A stretch of DNA of 64,000 nt from Hyphomonadaceae bacterium TMED5 (GTDB lineage Bacteria; Pseudomonadota; Alphaproteobacteria; Caulobacterales; Hyphomonadaceae), in assembly GCA_002173095.1 (NCBI GenBank), contig NHBK01000012.1:1-64000 (forward strand). The letters are read 5' to 3'. Positions 8,672-16,894 of the stretch are shown piece by piece. A model generated the notes under the pieces. The model had not been told where the DNA came from. It saw only the letters and a program-made list of their open reading frames with translations, and did not search any database. Each line of letters begins with the position of its first letter. Within the stretch, counting starts at the first letter, position 1. The translations under genes and the position numbers were made by a program.

Positions 8672-9268
8672 TTATTGAGTCTGCAGAAGATAACGTCGGC
8701 CAGCCGCGTTGAATGCGCGCTCTTCGTCTGTCAGCTCAAAGCCCACCAGAATTTCAAAGTTCGCACCTGAAATGGTTTCATCAGCGCGCGGAATGATAAT
8801 CCGGCTCACATCTTCCTGAAGCGTGACGACAGACTGACCATCTTCAAACTCAACCACGAGCGGGAAGACCTCTTTGGAGATAACGGCGCGATTGGTACGC
8901 GTCACAGCGACGAAATAATTATATTCATGCGAATAATCGGTAGCTGCAGCACCGCGACCGAAAGAAAAGTCGATTTCAAGCTGCGCTTCGATCGGATCAT
9001 TGCCTACATAACGGCAGAAAAGACGTACACCATTGATCTCGCCTGTGTACTCAATATCGATATAGCGTTCGCCTTCACCATTGAGCGCAACAACGCGCTG
9101 AGCCTCGTAAACAGACCCCGCAGCCGGGCAAGGGCCCTGGTTGGTGCGTGCATCAAGAGTGTCGAATGCCTGGCAGGATGAAAGGAACAGAGCAGAGCCT
9201 GCTAAAAGGGAAGACACTAAAAGACGCACGAGGGACCGCTCCTTGGCCATTTTCTGAATAGATACCAT
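8672..9268 (-). CDS. Predicted outer-membrane lipoprotein, unknown function
   Basis: This 198-residue protein has a type II (lipoprotein) signal: basic n-region, hydrophobic core L-L-V-S-S-L-L-A-G-S-A-L-F and lipobox L-S-S-C, giving a mature lipidated Cys near residue 32. The residues after the Cys (Q-A) do not suggest inner-membrane retention. The mature part is mostly beta-like, with alternating hydrophobic residues (Y-I-D-I-E-Y-T-G, A-Q-L-E-I-D-F-S-F) and two further Cys residues that could pair. I recognise no family. A second in-frame ATG at 9250 would still give a complete signal peptide. It is upstream of argS and divergent from ispH. Confidence 0.7.
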   Translation of the reverse strand: MVSIQKMAKERSLVRLLVSSLLAGSALFLSSCQAFDTLDARTNQGPCPAAGSVYEAQRVVALNGEGERYIDIEYTGEINGVRLFCRYVGNDPIEAQLEIDFSFGRGAAATDYSHEYNYFVAVTRTNRAVISKEVFPLVVEFEDGQSVVTLQEDVSRIIIPRADETISGANFEILVGFELTDEERAFNAAGRRYLLQTQ

Positions 9269-9347
9269 CTGTTAGAGCGTGATAACGGCGCAAATACAAA
9301 CTGGCAACGGCGCAATGTGTCGTGTGAACAAGAGGTAATGGGAAAAC

Positions 9348-10289
9348 ATGGACTCATTGACGATCCGACTATCTGCTCCGCGCGGCTTTTGTGCAGGCGT
9401 GGACCGTGCGATTCAGATCGTGGAGGAAGCGCTGCGCAAATGGGGCCCACCGGTCTATGTCCGTCACGAGATCGTTCACAATGCCCATGTGGTGGACGGT
9501 TTGCGCGCCAAAGGCGCTATCTTTGTCGAAGAGCTTTCTGAATGTCCGGATGATCGTCCGGTGATCTTCTCCGCGCATGGCGTGCCGAAATCTGTACCGG
9601 CCGAAGCCTCGACCCGCGAGATGATTTATGTGGATGCGACCTGCCCTCTGGTCTCCAAAGTGCATGTCGAAGCGCAGAAACATTTCGATTCGCAACGCGA
9701 TATCCTGCTGATTGGCCATGCGGGCCATCCGGAAGTCGTCGGCACAATGGGTCAGCTGCCTGAAGGCTCAATTCGTTTGATTGAAACACCGGAAGATGCG
9801 GCAAAAATCGACGTTAAAGATCCGGACAATCTGGCATTCGTCACGCAGACCACGCTCTCAGTTGATGACACTGCCGAGATGATTGATGTGTTGCGCCAGC
9901 GCTTCCCAACTATCTCTGCACCTCACAAAGAAGACATTTGTTACGCGACCACCAACCGTCAGGAAGCGGTCAAAGCCATGGCCGAAGGCGCAGACCTTGT
10001 TCTGGTGATTGGCGCTGAAAACTCATCCAATTCCAAGCGTCTGGTTGATGTTGCCCTCCGCTCTGGCGCCAAAGATGCGCGCCTCGTCGCCTCGGTCGAC
10101 TTCGTGGACTGGAGCTGGTTTGAGGGTGTTTCAACACTTGGGATTACGGCAGGTGCCAGCGCGCCGGAAATTCTGGTCGAGGACCTGATTGATGCCTGCA
10201 GAGCGCGCTATGATGTGACTCTGGATGAAATCCGCGTGACGGATGAAAATGTCACCTTCAAACTGCCGCGCGTTCTCGCAGACACCTGA
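9348..10289 (+). CDS. ispH: 4-hydroxy-3-methylbut-2-enyl diphosphate reductase
   Basis: This 313-residue [4Fe-4S] enzyme catalyses the last step of the MEP isoprenoid pathway, making IPP and DMAPP from HMBPP. The three cluster-ligand cysteines lie in R-G-F-C-A-G-V (C15), V-D-A-T-C-P-L-V and D-I-C-Y-A-T-T-N-R. The catalytic-loop T-T-N-R-Q and the C-terminal G-I-T-A-G-A-S-A-P are present. Its length is typical. Members are often annotated next to thrB and rnhA in alphaproteobacteria; here a lipoprotein gene on the opposite strand intervenes. Confidence 0.96.
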   Translation: MDSLTIRLSAPRGFCAGVDRAIQIVEEALRKWGPPVYVRHEIVHNAHVVDGLRAKGAIFVEELSECPDDRPVIFSAHGVPKSVPAEASTREMIYVDATCPLVSKVHVEAQKHFDSQRDILLIGHAGHPEVVGTMGQLPEGSIRLIETPEDAAKIDVKDPDNLAFVTQTTLSVDDTAEMIDVLRQRFPTISAPHKEDICYATTNRQEAVKAMAEGADLVLVIGAENSSNSKRLVDVALRSGAKDARLVASVDFVDWSWFEGVSTLGITAGASAPEILVEDLIDACRARYDVTLDEIRVTDENVTFKLPRVLADT

Positions 10290-10307
10290 TTTCAAAACCG
10301 GTAGAAT

Positions 10308-10347
10308 ATAAAAAAGGCGGAAGGTTCTCACCCTCCGCCTTTATTTT
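10308..10347. terminator. Bidirectional terminator between ispH and a lipoprotein gene
   Basis: The stem AAAGGCGGA/TCCGCCTTT has an A-run on its left and a T-run on its right, so it can stop both ispH (plus) and the convergent lipoprotein gene (minus). Confidence 0.85.
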
Positions 10348-10364
10348 TACGCTTGAAAAGACGC

Positions 10365-10949
10365 TTACTCGCTCAGCCCCACACTGATGCTTTCAACTTC
10401 AATCGCGACACCTTCTGGCACAGACACACCGATGAAGTCCGGGCTTGTATCTTCCACATCGGCAACTTCATACGGGAAGGAATATGTCGCGAACTCAGAT
10501 GTCGCTTCAAACTCCATCCAACCGCTATTACCAGCGCCCGCAGTTGAGTACGCGACCATGAACGGCGCTGGAGCCTCAGTCGTTGCTTTCGCGGTGACCG
10601 AAATGTCCAGAACCAGACCAGAAAGGTCTGCATTACGTGCCAGGCGATACATGACATAAGCACCTGATGTGCGGCCGCCGGATACATCTTCCTCGGAGCC
10701 CGTGCGTGTGAGAATTGCAGTTTCTGCACCCTCTTCCGCCGCAACAGTAATATTGCCGAACGTCTCCAGCTCGCTACCCGCCCATGTGAACGGAACAGCG
10801 GCGAGATCTACGCCTGTATCTGCTTCAGCGGTTTCTGTGGTGGCCTCTGCAGCTGGCGGCGCTGTTGCAGTCTCGGTTTCTGGTCCTGGCTGTTCGCAGG
10901 CAGCAAGCAAAACTGCCAGCGAAGCGCCAGCAAGTGAAAATCGAAGCAT
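10365..10949 (-). CDS. Predicted lipoprotein, unknown function
   Basis: This 194-residue protein has a short lipoprotein signal (L-A-G-A-S-L-A-V-L-L-A-A-C), with the lipidated Cys at about residue 18. A low-complexity Pro/Glu/Thr/Ala linker (about residues 19-47) probably spans from the membrane to the folded part. The rest is beta-rich with few charged helices, resembling a jelly-roll-like accessory domain, but I can assign no family. The protein is very acidic. It converges with ispH and shares its terminator. It interrupts the usual ispH-thrB adjacency. Confidence 0.7.
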   Translation of the reverse strand: MLRFSLAGASLAVLLAACEQPGPETETATAPPAAEATTETAEADTGVDLAAVPFTWAGSELETFGNITVAAEEGAETAILTRTGSEEDVSGGRTSGAYVMYRLARNADLSGLVLDISVTAKATTEAPAPFMVAYSTAGAGNSGWMEFEATSEFATYSFPYEVADVEDTSPDFIGVSVPEGVAIEVESISVGLSE

Positions 10950-11165
10950 TATTGTCCCTCTCTAAAAAGATGAACGTATCTAAATCGCTGAATAATCCCC
11001 ATGCAAGGCAAGTCGCTTCGCAAATGCAAAATACCTCAAAAATGCCAAGAAGTGCCTAGTTTTAGTCACAAACACAGCTCTACATTTTCAGAATTTCCCG
11101 TTAAACACGAAAGACTTAGAGAAATTTCTACTTGAACCCATTTCGCCAGAGGATAGGGTCCGCCG

Positions 11166-12152
11166 ATGGCTGTATATACTGAAGTAGATGACGAAGCGCT
11201 CGGCGCATTTCTCCACCTTTATGACATTGGTGAAGCGGTTGCTTTCAAAGGCGTTGCCGAAGGCGTGGAAAACTCAAATTACCTGCTGGAAACAACGCAG
11301 GCGCGGTTCATCCTGACCCTTTATGAGAAGCGTGTGAATCCGGACGATTTGCCCTTCTTTATGGGCGTGATGGATACGCTGTCGGACGCAGGCTTCCCGT
11401 CTCCGCAGCCCGTAAAAGCCAAAGATGGCTCTATTCTTCAGACCTTGAATGATCGCCCCGCGGCCATCGTCACTTTCCTGAAGGGCATGTCGCCGCGCAG
11501 ACCTGATGTCGACCAGTGCCGCCAGATCGGCGCAGCCATGGCCCGCATGCACAAAGCACTGAGCGCGAGCAAACTCAGTCGTCCGAATGATTTGTCTCTT
11601 CCGGCATGGCCTGCCCTGTTTGAAGGCCGGGAAGAAACAGCCAACAGCCTCGCGCCAAATCTCGCCGCTCTGATTGCCGGTGATTTAGAGCGCCTTCAGG
11701 ATCAGTGGCCAGATCCGGCTCAGCTCCCTCAGGGCGTGATCCATGCCGACCTTTTCCCGGATAACGCCTTCTTCCTGGGAGAGCATTTCTCCGGCGTCAT
11801 CGACTATTATTTCGCGTGCCATGACATGCTCGCCTATGATGTCGCCATCGCGCTCAATGCCTGGTGCTTTGAAGCGCGCGGCGAGTTCAACATGACCAAG
11901 GGCAAAGCTTTGATGGCGGGCTATGATGGCGAACGCGCCTTCACCGAGGCCGAACTGAAAGCTCTGCCCGCGCTAATTCATGGCGCAGCAATGCGTTTTT
12001 TCCTGACGCGTCTCGTCGACTGGACAGATACACCAGCTGATGCCTTGGTCCGGCCTAAAAACCCGGTAGAATATGCCGAGAAGCTCGGCTTTCACCGCAT
12101 GGCACATTCGGTGACGGATTACGGCTATGATGGAGCGGTAACGGGCGTTTAA
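11166..12152 (+). CDS. thrB: Homoserine kinase (APH-fold ThrB)
   Basis: This 328-residue kinase phosphorylates homoserine for threonine synthesis. It is the aminoglycoside-phosphotransferase-fold type common in alphaproteobacteria, not the GHMP type. Motifs: N-Y-L-L-E-T near the N-terminus, the Brenner motif G-V-I-H-A-D-L-F-P-D-N (catalytic Asp and metal Asn), then G-V-I-D-Y-Y-F-A-C-H-D for the second metal Asp. The opening M-A-V-Y-T-E-V is typical. It pairs functionally with thrC at 33-34 kb. An AGGATAGGG ribosome region lies before the ATG. Confidence 0.93.
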   Translation: MAVYTEVDDEALGAFLHLYDIGEAVAFKGVAEGVENSNYLLETTQARFILTLYEKRVNPDDLPFFMGVMDTLSDAGFPSPQPVKAKDGSILQTLNDRPAAIVTFLKGMSPRRPDVDQCRQIGAAMARMHKALSASKLSRPNDLSLPAWPALFEGREETANSLAPNLAALIAGDLERLQDQWPDPAQLPQGVIHADLFPDNAFFLGEHFSGVIDYYFACHDMLAYDVAIALNAWCFEARGEFNMTKGKALMAGYDGERAFTEAELKALPALIHGAAMRFFLTRLVDWTDTPADALVRPKNPVEYAEKLGFHRMAHSVTDYGYDGAVTGV

Positions 12153-12175
12153 AGCACTTTCGGGGGGACAAGTGA

Positions 12176-12787
12176 GTGACGGATATTCAAACAGGTGCCC
12201 AGCGCGCCAAAGACATGTTTGGGCGTCCCAACCGCTTTATCAAACGCAATAAGCTTGCCTGTATCATCTGTTCAATCTTCGCGGTTTTAGCAATTTCGCT
12301 GAGCGCTCTGATTATTCTGTTCATCGCGAACATCATTGCGACATTAGTGGGCTGGGATTTGTCATCTCCATTTAGTGACTCAGTCGGCATGAATTCCGAG
12401 CCAATGGCAGAAGCGTTTTCAATAGCCTTGATTGCTTGCGGCCTGAATTTCTTCGTTGCCCCGATAAGTGTGCCTGTAACCTGGATCGTGCTATCTCAAA
12501 CGACAGGCAGGCTGGCGCATCGCGGCGTCAACAAAGCGCGCCGATATATCCTCGCGACCGTACTGACCGGCGCTATCATTACGTCAGCAACCTGCACAAT
12601 TCTCCAGGTCCTTTCGAACCCGAACCTCTCCACGAATGACCTCCTTCTGGGCATGACTGTGGCGTTCTTTTCGGCATGGGTAATTGGATCGCTGGCAGGC
12701 CTGATGACCGGCGCGATCTTTGTCGCAATCGTCCGCCCCAAAGCCCAACTGGCTGCACAAAGCGTGCAGATTTCGGACGTTTTCTGA
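12176..12787 (+). CDS. Four-TM membrane protein of unknown function
   Basis: This 203-residue inner-membrane protein starts at a GTG preceded by a G-rich ribosome site (CGGGGGGAC). A basic cytoplasmic N-terminus (about 37 residues) is followed by four hydrophobic segments near residues 38-60, 78-103, 124-145 and 155-180. The first reads C-I-I-C-S-I-F-A-V-L-A-I-S-L. No catalytic motif or family was recognised. It lies 23 bases after thrB on the same strand, so it may be co-transcribed. It is part of the extra material between thrB and rnhA. Confidence 0.7.
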   Translation: MTDIQTGAQRAKDMFGRPNRFIKRNKLACIICSIFAVLAISLSALIILFIANIIATLVGWDLSSPFSDSVGMNSEPMAEAFSIALIACGLNFFVAPISVPVTWIVLSQTTGRLAHRGVNKARRYILATVLTGAIITSATCTILQVLSNPNLSTNDLLLGMTVAFFSAWVIGSLAGLMTGAIFVAIVRPKAQLAAQSVQISDVF

Positions 12788-12815
12788 CTCTCGCCCGAAA
12801 AACGATACAAAATAT

Positions 12816-12827
12816 ACGGATATCCGT
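12816..12827. repeat. 12-bp perfect palindrome ACGGATATCCGT
   Basis: This self-complementary 12-mer lies in the spacer about 120 bases upstream of the hybrid histidine kinase start. It could be a regulator site; nothing else supports a function. Confidence 0.3.
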
Positions 12828-12952
12828 GGTCTTAACGACTGACTCAACCAATAATTAATTCAAGATTGGCTTTAAGGCACAAAGCAATTTCAGGTCGGGC
12901 AAACGTTGTGAAAAGCATGAAACGGTCACAAAGCGTCAGGAAAGACGGTCGC

Positions 12953-15493
12953 ATGCGTTATGCGTTCGCGGCGCTGGCTCTTGGACTGGGCTCCACCGCG
13001 CTGACGCCAGTTGCCGTGGCACAGACCGAAAGCCCGGCTCAGTCATCATTGAATGCTGAAAGCCACTGGGCCGATGATGCACTCGAACTCATGCAGACGG
13101 TGCTGGCACGGCCCTTCATGCCCGCAACCTTTTACGAGTTTCAGGACTTCCACGCCTCACTTTCAGACGATGAAGTTTTAGAGCGGCATCTGGAATTCGT
13201 ATTTCACGACTCCGTCATGGGGCCAGACCATTACCCGCGCGTTGTTGCGGAAATGGAAGTGTTTCTCGATGAGAGCGGAAAAATCCTGCCACCGCGTTTT
13301 CTGGAACTGAGTGACATTGGGTACGAAACAACTCTGTATCAGGATTATCAGACCGGCCTGTCCAGAATTGAAGACTTTCTCGCGCTTCGCGACTTCGAAC
13401 CCGAAGAATATGCGCGCGCACTGATCCTGAAAGCGTATTTTCTTATCAGCCTGGACCAGCATTTAGATGCTGCGCGTATCGTTCGCGATATTCAGAGTTT
13501 TGCCAGCGTGCATGAGTTATCAGAACTGGTCTTGTTTGACCTGACACAGGTGCAGATCCGCGCCTCGGAAATGCATGCAGAGCCTGCCGAATTGATCTCC
13601 GCTCTGCGACGCGAATACTGGCTCATTCAGGACCTGAAACTGACCTATACGGTCAGCGCAACGCCGCTCATCATCGGGCAGCTTTTATCGGATCATAGCC
13701 ATCAGGATCAGCTCGATCAGGCAGCCGAACTGTTCATGGCCGCCTCTGAACCTGATCAGGGATACGCCTATCTCAGAGGGCATGCGCTTTATCTTTGCGG
13801 TCTCTCTGAAATGGGACAGGAGAACTATCAGGCAGCGCTGAACTGTCTCTTGCCGGCCGGTGATTTAGTGGGGCGCAATGACCGCGCTTTTGTCCCTCTC
13901 GTTCGCGCAATCATAACCTCTGCCCTGGCCCTTGGCGAAACAGAGACTGCGCGCACATGGATAGACATTTTCAGAGAATTGCCGACCACAAGTCAGAGCA
14001 TTCGCAATCAGTTTGATTACACTCGACTGTATGCCCAATTGCTTGAAATGGAAGGCGCGGTCGACGAAGCCTATGAGACCATTCTCGACTTTCATCAGAC
14101 GAAGGCTTCCGTTCTGGATGATGAGGTTCAGACCCTCGCCGCCAGTCAGATGCAGTATCTGAGAGAAGAATCCGACCGCTTATCAGAGCGCACCAACCTT
14201 CTGACGCAGCAGAATCTTCTCCAGCGCCGCGCCATTTCACTTTTCCAATGGCTGACAGGCCTGTTTGCGCTCTTGCTCATCCTCACAGCCATCTTCATCG
14301 TCTTCATGCTACGCAAGCATCGTCAGCTGATGGCAGCCCGCGATGAAGCCCGCCGAATGAGCGAGGTAAAGTCTCGTTTCCTGGCAAATATGAGCCATGA
14401 AGTCAGAACGCCCATGAACGGCGTTCTGGGCCTCACCGGCGCGTTGAAGAACACAGATTTAAACCGTCGTCAGAACGAGCTGGTATCCCTGATCGAACGC
14501 TCCGGAACACTCCTCACCAAAGTGCTTGATGACATTCTTGATCTCGCGCGCATTGAGTCTGATACGGTTGTCATTGAGAATTCCGAATTTTCCCCAGCCG
14601 CTCTGTTCGAAGACGTCAGAGCCTTTTTTCAGGCCAGCACGGAACGTCCTAATCTGGAGCTGAGGTTCACGACAGAAATCCCTGAGGAGCTACGCATCAT
14701 CGGAGATGGTGCCCGCATCCGTCAGGTGCTGTTCAACCTGATCTCCAACGCATTGAAATTCACCGATAGCGGCCATGTCAAAGTCCGAATGTGGATGTGC
14801 GATGAGATGCCAGCAGATGCCACGAATGGGAAACTCTGTCTTTCCGTTGAAGACACCGGCACGGGTATCCCTCAGGATAAGCTATCTGCGATTTTTGACC
14901 CGTTTGTTCAGGTTGATACCTCCGCAACACGTCGTTTTGGCGGACTTGGACTGGGGCTGGCCATTTCCAAACAGCTTGTCGAACTGATGGGGGGGCGCAT
15001 TACGGCTGCCTCCGAAATCGGCTCAGGCACCTATATCGAATTCAGCGTTCCAACCGAAGTTGCAACGCCTGCCGCCATCCCTCTGACGATTGGTGACAGC
15101 GTACAAGCCAATGCCTCGCCTTTCCGGGTTCTGGTCGCAGAGGACCATCCGGTGAACCGCAAGGTCATTCAAATTCTTCTCGGCGAACTTGGCCTGTCAC
15201 CCGATGTGACAAGCTGCGGCAGCGAAGCCCTGAACTTCTATAACCGCCAGACATATGATTTCGTTCTTCTGGATATTCAGATGCCGGATATGGATGGCAT
15301 CTCAACCATGAAGGCGATGCGCAGCATTGATGCGCGCCAGAACCGGGCACACCCGCAATACATCGCCTTCACGGCCAATGCGATGACACATCAGGTTGAG
15401 AACTATTTGTCAGAAGGCTTTGACGGCATTCTGACAAAACCGATCACGATTTCGGATCTGGTCGTCTTCCTGAACACCGCACAGGCCGCCTGA
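12953..15493 (+). CDS. Membrane hybrid histidine kinase with receiver domain
   Basis: About 846 residues. The order is: signal peptide (M-R-Y-A-F-A-A-L-A-L-G to A-V-A-Q), about 400 residues of helical, TPR-like periplasmic sensor, a heptad linker, and one membrane segment (about residues 432-453). These are followed by HisKA with M-S-H-E-V-R-T-P-M-N-G (phospho-His near residue 481) and HATPase_c with an N-box (N-L-I-S-N-A-L-K-F-T) and G1/G2 glycines (D-T-G-T-G-I, G-L-G-L-G-L). A C-terminal receiver has its phospho-acceptor Asp near residue 774 (L-L-D-I-Q-M-P-D). No output domain follows, so signal probably passes by phosphorelay to another protein. I chose the ATG at 12953 for its AGGAAAG site; in-frame starts exist at 12917 (ATG), 12908 (GTG) and 12866 (TTG). 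No partner regulator is adjacent. Confidence 0.88.
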   Translation: MRYAFAALALGLGSTALTPVAVAQTESPAQSSLNAESHWADDALELMQTVLARPFMPATFYEFQDFHASLSDDEVLERHLEFVFHDSVMGPDHYPRVVAEMEVFLDESGKILPPRFLELSDIGYETTLYQDYQTGLSRIEDFLALRDFEPEEYARALILKAYFLISLDQHLDAARIVRDIQSFASVHELSELVLFDLTQVQIRASEMHAEPAELISALRREYWLIQDLKLTYTVSATPLIIGQLLSDHSHQDQLDQAAELFMAASEPDQGYAYLRGHALYLCGLSEMGQENYQAALNCLLPAGDLVGRNDRAFVPLVRAIITSALALGETETARTWIDIFRELPTTSQSIRNQFDYTRLYAQLLEMEGAVDEAYETILDFHQTKASVLDDEVQTLAASQMQYLREESDRLSERTNLLTQQNLLQRRAISLFQWLTGLFALLLILTAIFIVFMLRKHRQLMAARDEARRMSEVKSRFLANMSHEVRTPMNGVLGLTGALKNTDLNRRQNELVSLIERSGTLLTKVLDDILDLARIESDTVVIENSEFSPAALFEDVRAFFQASTERPNLELRFTTEIPEELRIIGDGARIRQVLFNLISNALKFTDSGHVKVRMWMCDEMPADATNGKLCLSVEDTGTGIPQDKLSAIFDPFVQVDTSATRRFGGLGLGLAISKQLVELMGGRITAASEIGSGTYIEFSVPTEVATPAAIPLTIGDSVQANASPFRVLVAEDHPVNRKVIQILLGELGLSPDVTSCGSEALNFYNRQTYDFVLLDIQMPDMDGISTMKAMRSIDARQNRAHPQYIAFTANAMTHQVENYLSEGFDGILTKPITISDLVVFLNTAQAA

Positions 15494-15607
15494 CACGTTC
15501 ATCGCCTCATCCGCTTCTGCGCATTTATCACAGGAAAACGCGCCTTTCTGGCGTTCAGCCCTGTTCGCTAAATTGACCCATCTGCGAAACCCTGCTCAGA
15601 ACGAAAC

Positions 15608-16054
15608 ATGGCAAAACACGTAGAAATCTGGACAGACGGAGCTTGCTCTGGAAACCCGGGCCCGGGCGGTTGGGGCGTGTTTCTGAAAAGCGGCACGCAC
15701 GAAAAGGAATTGTTTGGCGGAGAAGCCGAAACCACGAACAACCGTATGGAGCTTATGGCTGCCATTCAGGCCCTCAATGCGGTGAAGAAGGGCAACGCCG
15801 TCACCCTGCATACGGACTCTACCTACGTGAAAGACGGGCTGACAAAGTGGATTTTCAACTGGAAACGCAATGGCTGGAAAACAGCAGCGAAAAAACCAGT
15901 GAAGAATGCCGACCTATGGCAGATGCTGGATGATGCTGCCGCCCAGCATAAAGACCTGACCTGGAAATGGGTCAAAGGTCATGCCGGAGACGAAGGCAAT
16001 GAGCGCGCAGACGCGCTCGCCCGAAAAGGCGCAGATCAACATAAGACCAAATAA
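15608..16054 (+). CDS. rnhA: Ribonuclease HI
   Basis: This 148-residue enzyme cleaves the RNA strand of RNA-DNA hybrids (R-loops, Okazaki primers). The catalytic quartet is complete: D10 in [12 protein letters not shown]48 in N-N-R-M-E-L, D70 in L-H-T-D-S-T-Y, and D135 in N-E-R-A-D-A-L-A, plus the flexible-loop H125. The [11 protein letters not shown] basic protrusion typical of bacterial type 1 is present. It is the third member of the ispH-thrB-rnhA set. Confidence 0.96.
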   Translation: MAKHVEIWTDGACSGNPGPGGWGVFLKSGTHEKELFGGEAETTNNRMELMAAIQALNAVKKGNAVTLHTDSTYVKDGLTKWIFNWKRNGWKTAAKKPVKNADLWQMLDDAAAQHKDLTWKWVKGHAGDEGNERADALARKGADQHKTK

Positions 16055-16081
16055 AAAAGCCGCCCAATAGGTGGCTTTTCA
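16052..16081 (+). terminator. Terminator after rnhA
   Basis: The stem AAGCCGCC/GGTGGCTT (one G-T pair) with an upstream A-run and TTTTC tail starts at the rnhA stop. It marks the edge between the conserved block and the polysaccharide locus. Confidence 0.75.
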
Positions 16082-16111
16082 GATCACGTTGCTGACCGGT
16101 GCTGAGGGAAG

Positions 16112-16540
16112 TTATTCGCTCAGATAGAGCGAGAACATCTTCACTCCGAGCAGGCGCTCATCTCCGCTTTCACCTACTTCAACCGGTGAAACAGCTTCCG
16201 GAAAATCGAATTCGAATTCCATACGACCTTTCTTCAGCATTTCCGGATCGACCTTGACGGAAACGGTTTCGCGAAAGCGCAGAACCCGTGAGGCGCATCG
16301 CCGACCATTGCAATAGATTGCAACCGTTTGCTGAGCGGCCATTGGGCGAATGATGTAAGGCTCGAAATCGAAATTCAACACTGTGTCGTCAGACTTGATC
16401 CCACTAGGATCATATTCGAAGACAAGGCGAGCGACTTTTTCTTCGCTCCAGGTGAATTTATCTTCTGGTTCCGACCATCCATATTTTTCGACGACGTTCA
16501 AATCCTTAGTAGACCCGTCGTAGAAAAATCCATGTTTCAT
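16112..16540 (-). CDS. Stand-alone beta-rich domain protein of the polysaccharide locus
   Basis: This 142-residue soluble protein has no signal peptide. The start is ATG 16540, with AGGGGATG spaced well before it; the longer frame to 16657 lacks this. It aligns by eye over its length with the C-terminal about 125 residues of the sulfotransferase at 24683-25870. Shared order: G-W-x(8)-W, a L-x-F/M-D-F strand, a T/L-V-x(3)-N-G segment, and an ending with F-E-F and a final L-G/F-V/L strand. I infer a carbohydrate-associated beta-sandwich, perhaps acting with a sulfotransferase. Function unknown. It has its own 354-base AT-rich upstream spacer. Confidence 0.65.
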   Translation of the reverse strand: MKHGFFYDGSTKDLNVVEKYGWSEPEDKFTWSEEKVARLVFEYDPSGIKSDDTVLNFDFEPYIIRPMAAQQTVAIYCNGRRCASRVLRFRETVSVKVDPEMLKKGRMEFEFDFPEAVSPVEVGESGDERLLGVKMFSLYLSE

Positions 16541-16894
16541 TTTGCATCCCCTAGTTACTAAACAACAATCAACACCACCCAGAATAGAATCCCTCACCGA
16601 TTCCAGTCTTCGTTCCCCGGCCCAACCGCCGGGATAGTAAACACAGCCTTTATACACAAGCTAAAACTAGCTTGAGCTGTATAGATTTCTTTTTCGGGTC
16701 CCCACCCAAACCGACTCAGAGAGAGTCGAAAGATTTGATTGCTTAAAACACACGCAGATTGCCGTAAGGCAAGCCTTAATTTAGATAGGCCTCAAAAATT
16801 CAGAATAGAAATTTCTGAAACCTCGCACCACTAGAGAAATCTGTATTTCCTCTACCGCGCACAACCTGTTGGTTTTATTTCTCTAATTCTTACC
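16541..16894. other. AT-rich spacer with several small palindromes, no gene
   Basis: This 354-base stretch between two minus-strand genes looks richer in A+T than its surroundings. It holds short inverted repeats: AAGCTA/TAGCTT, GACTC/GAGTC, TAAGGC/GCCTTA and TCAGAA/TTCTGA. It presumably contains the promoter of the small 16112-16540 gene and the transcript end of the sulfotransferase operon. No ORF here has a ribosome site or a recognisable product. Confidence 0.5.

Noticed and set aside
7903-8712. 269-codon plus-strand frame opposite argS
   Set aside because: Antisense to a conserved synthetase and running into the lipoprotein gene.
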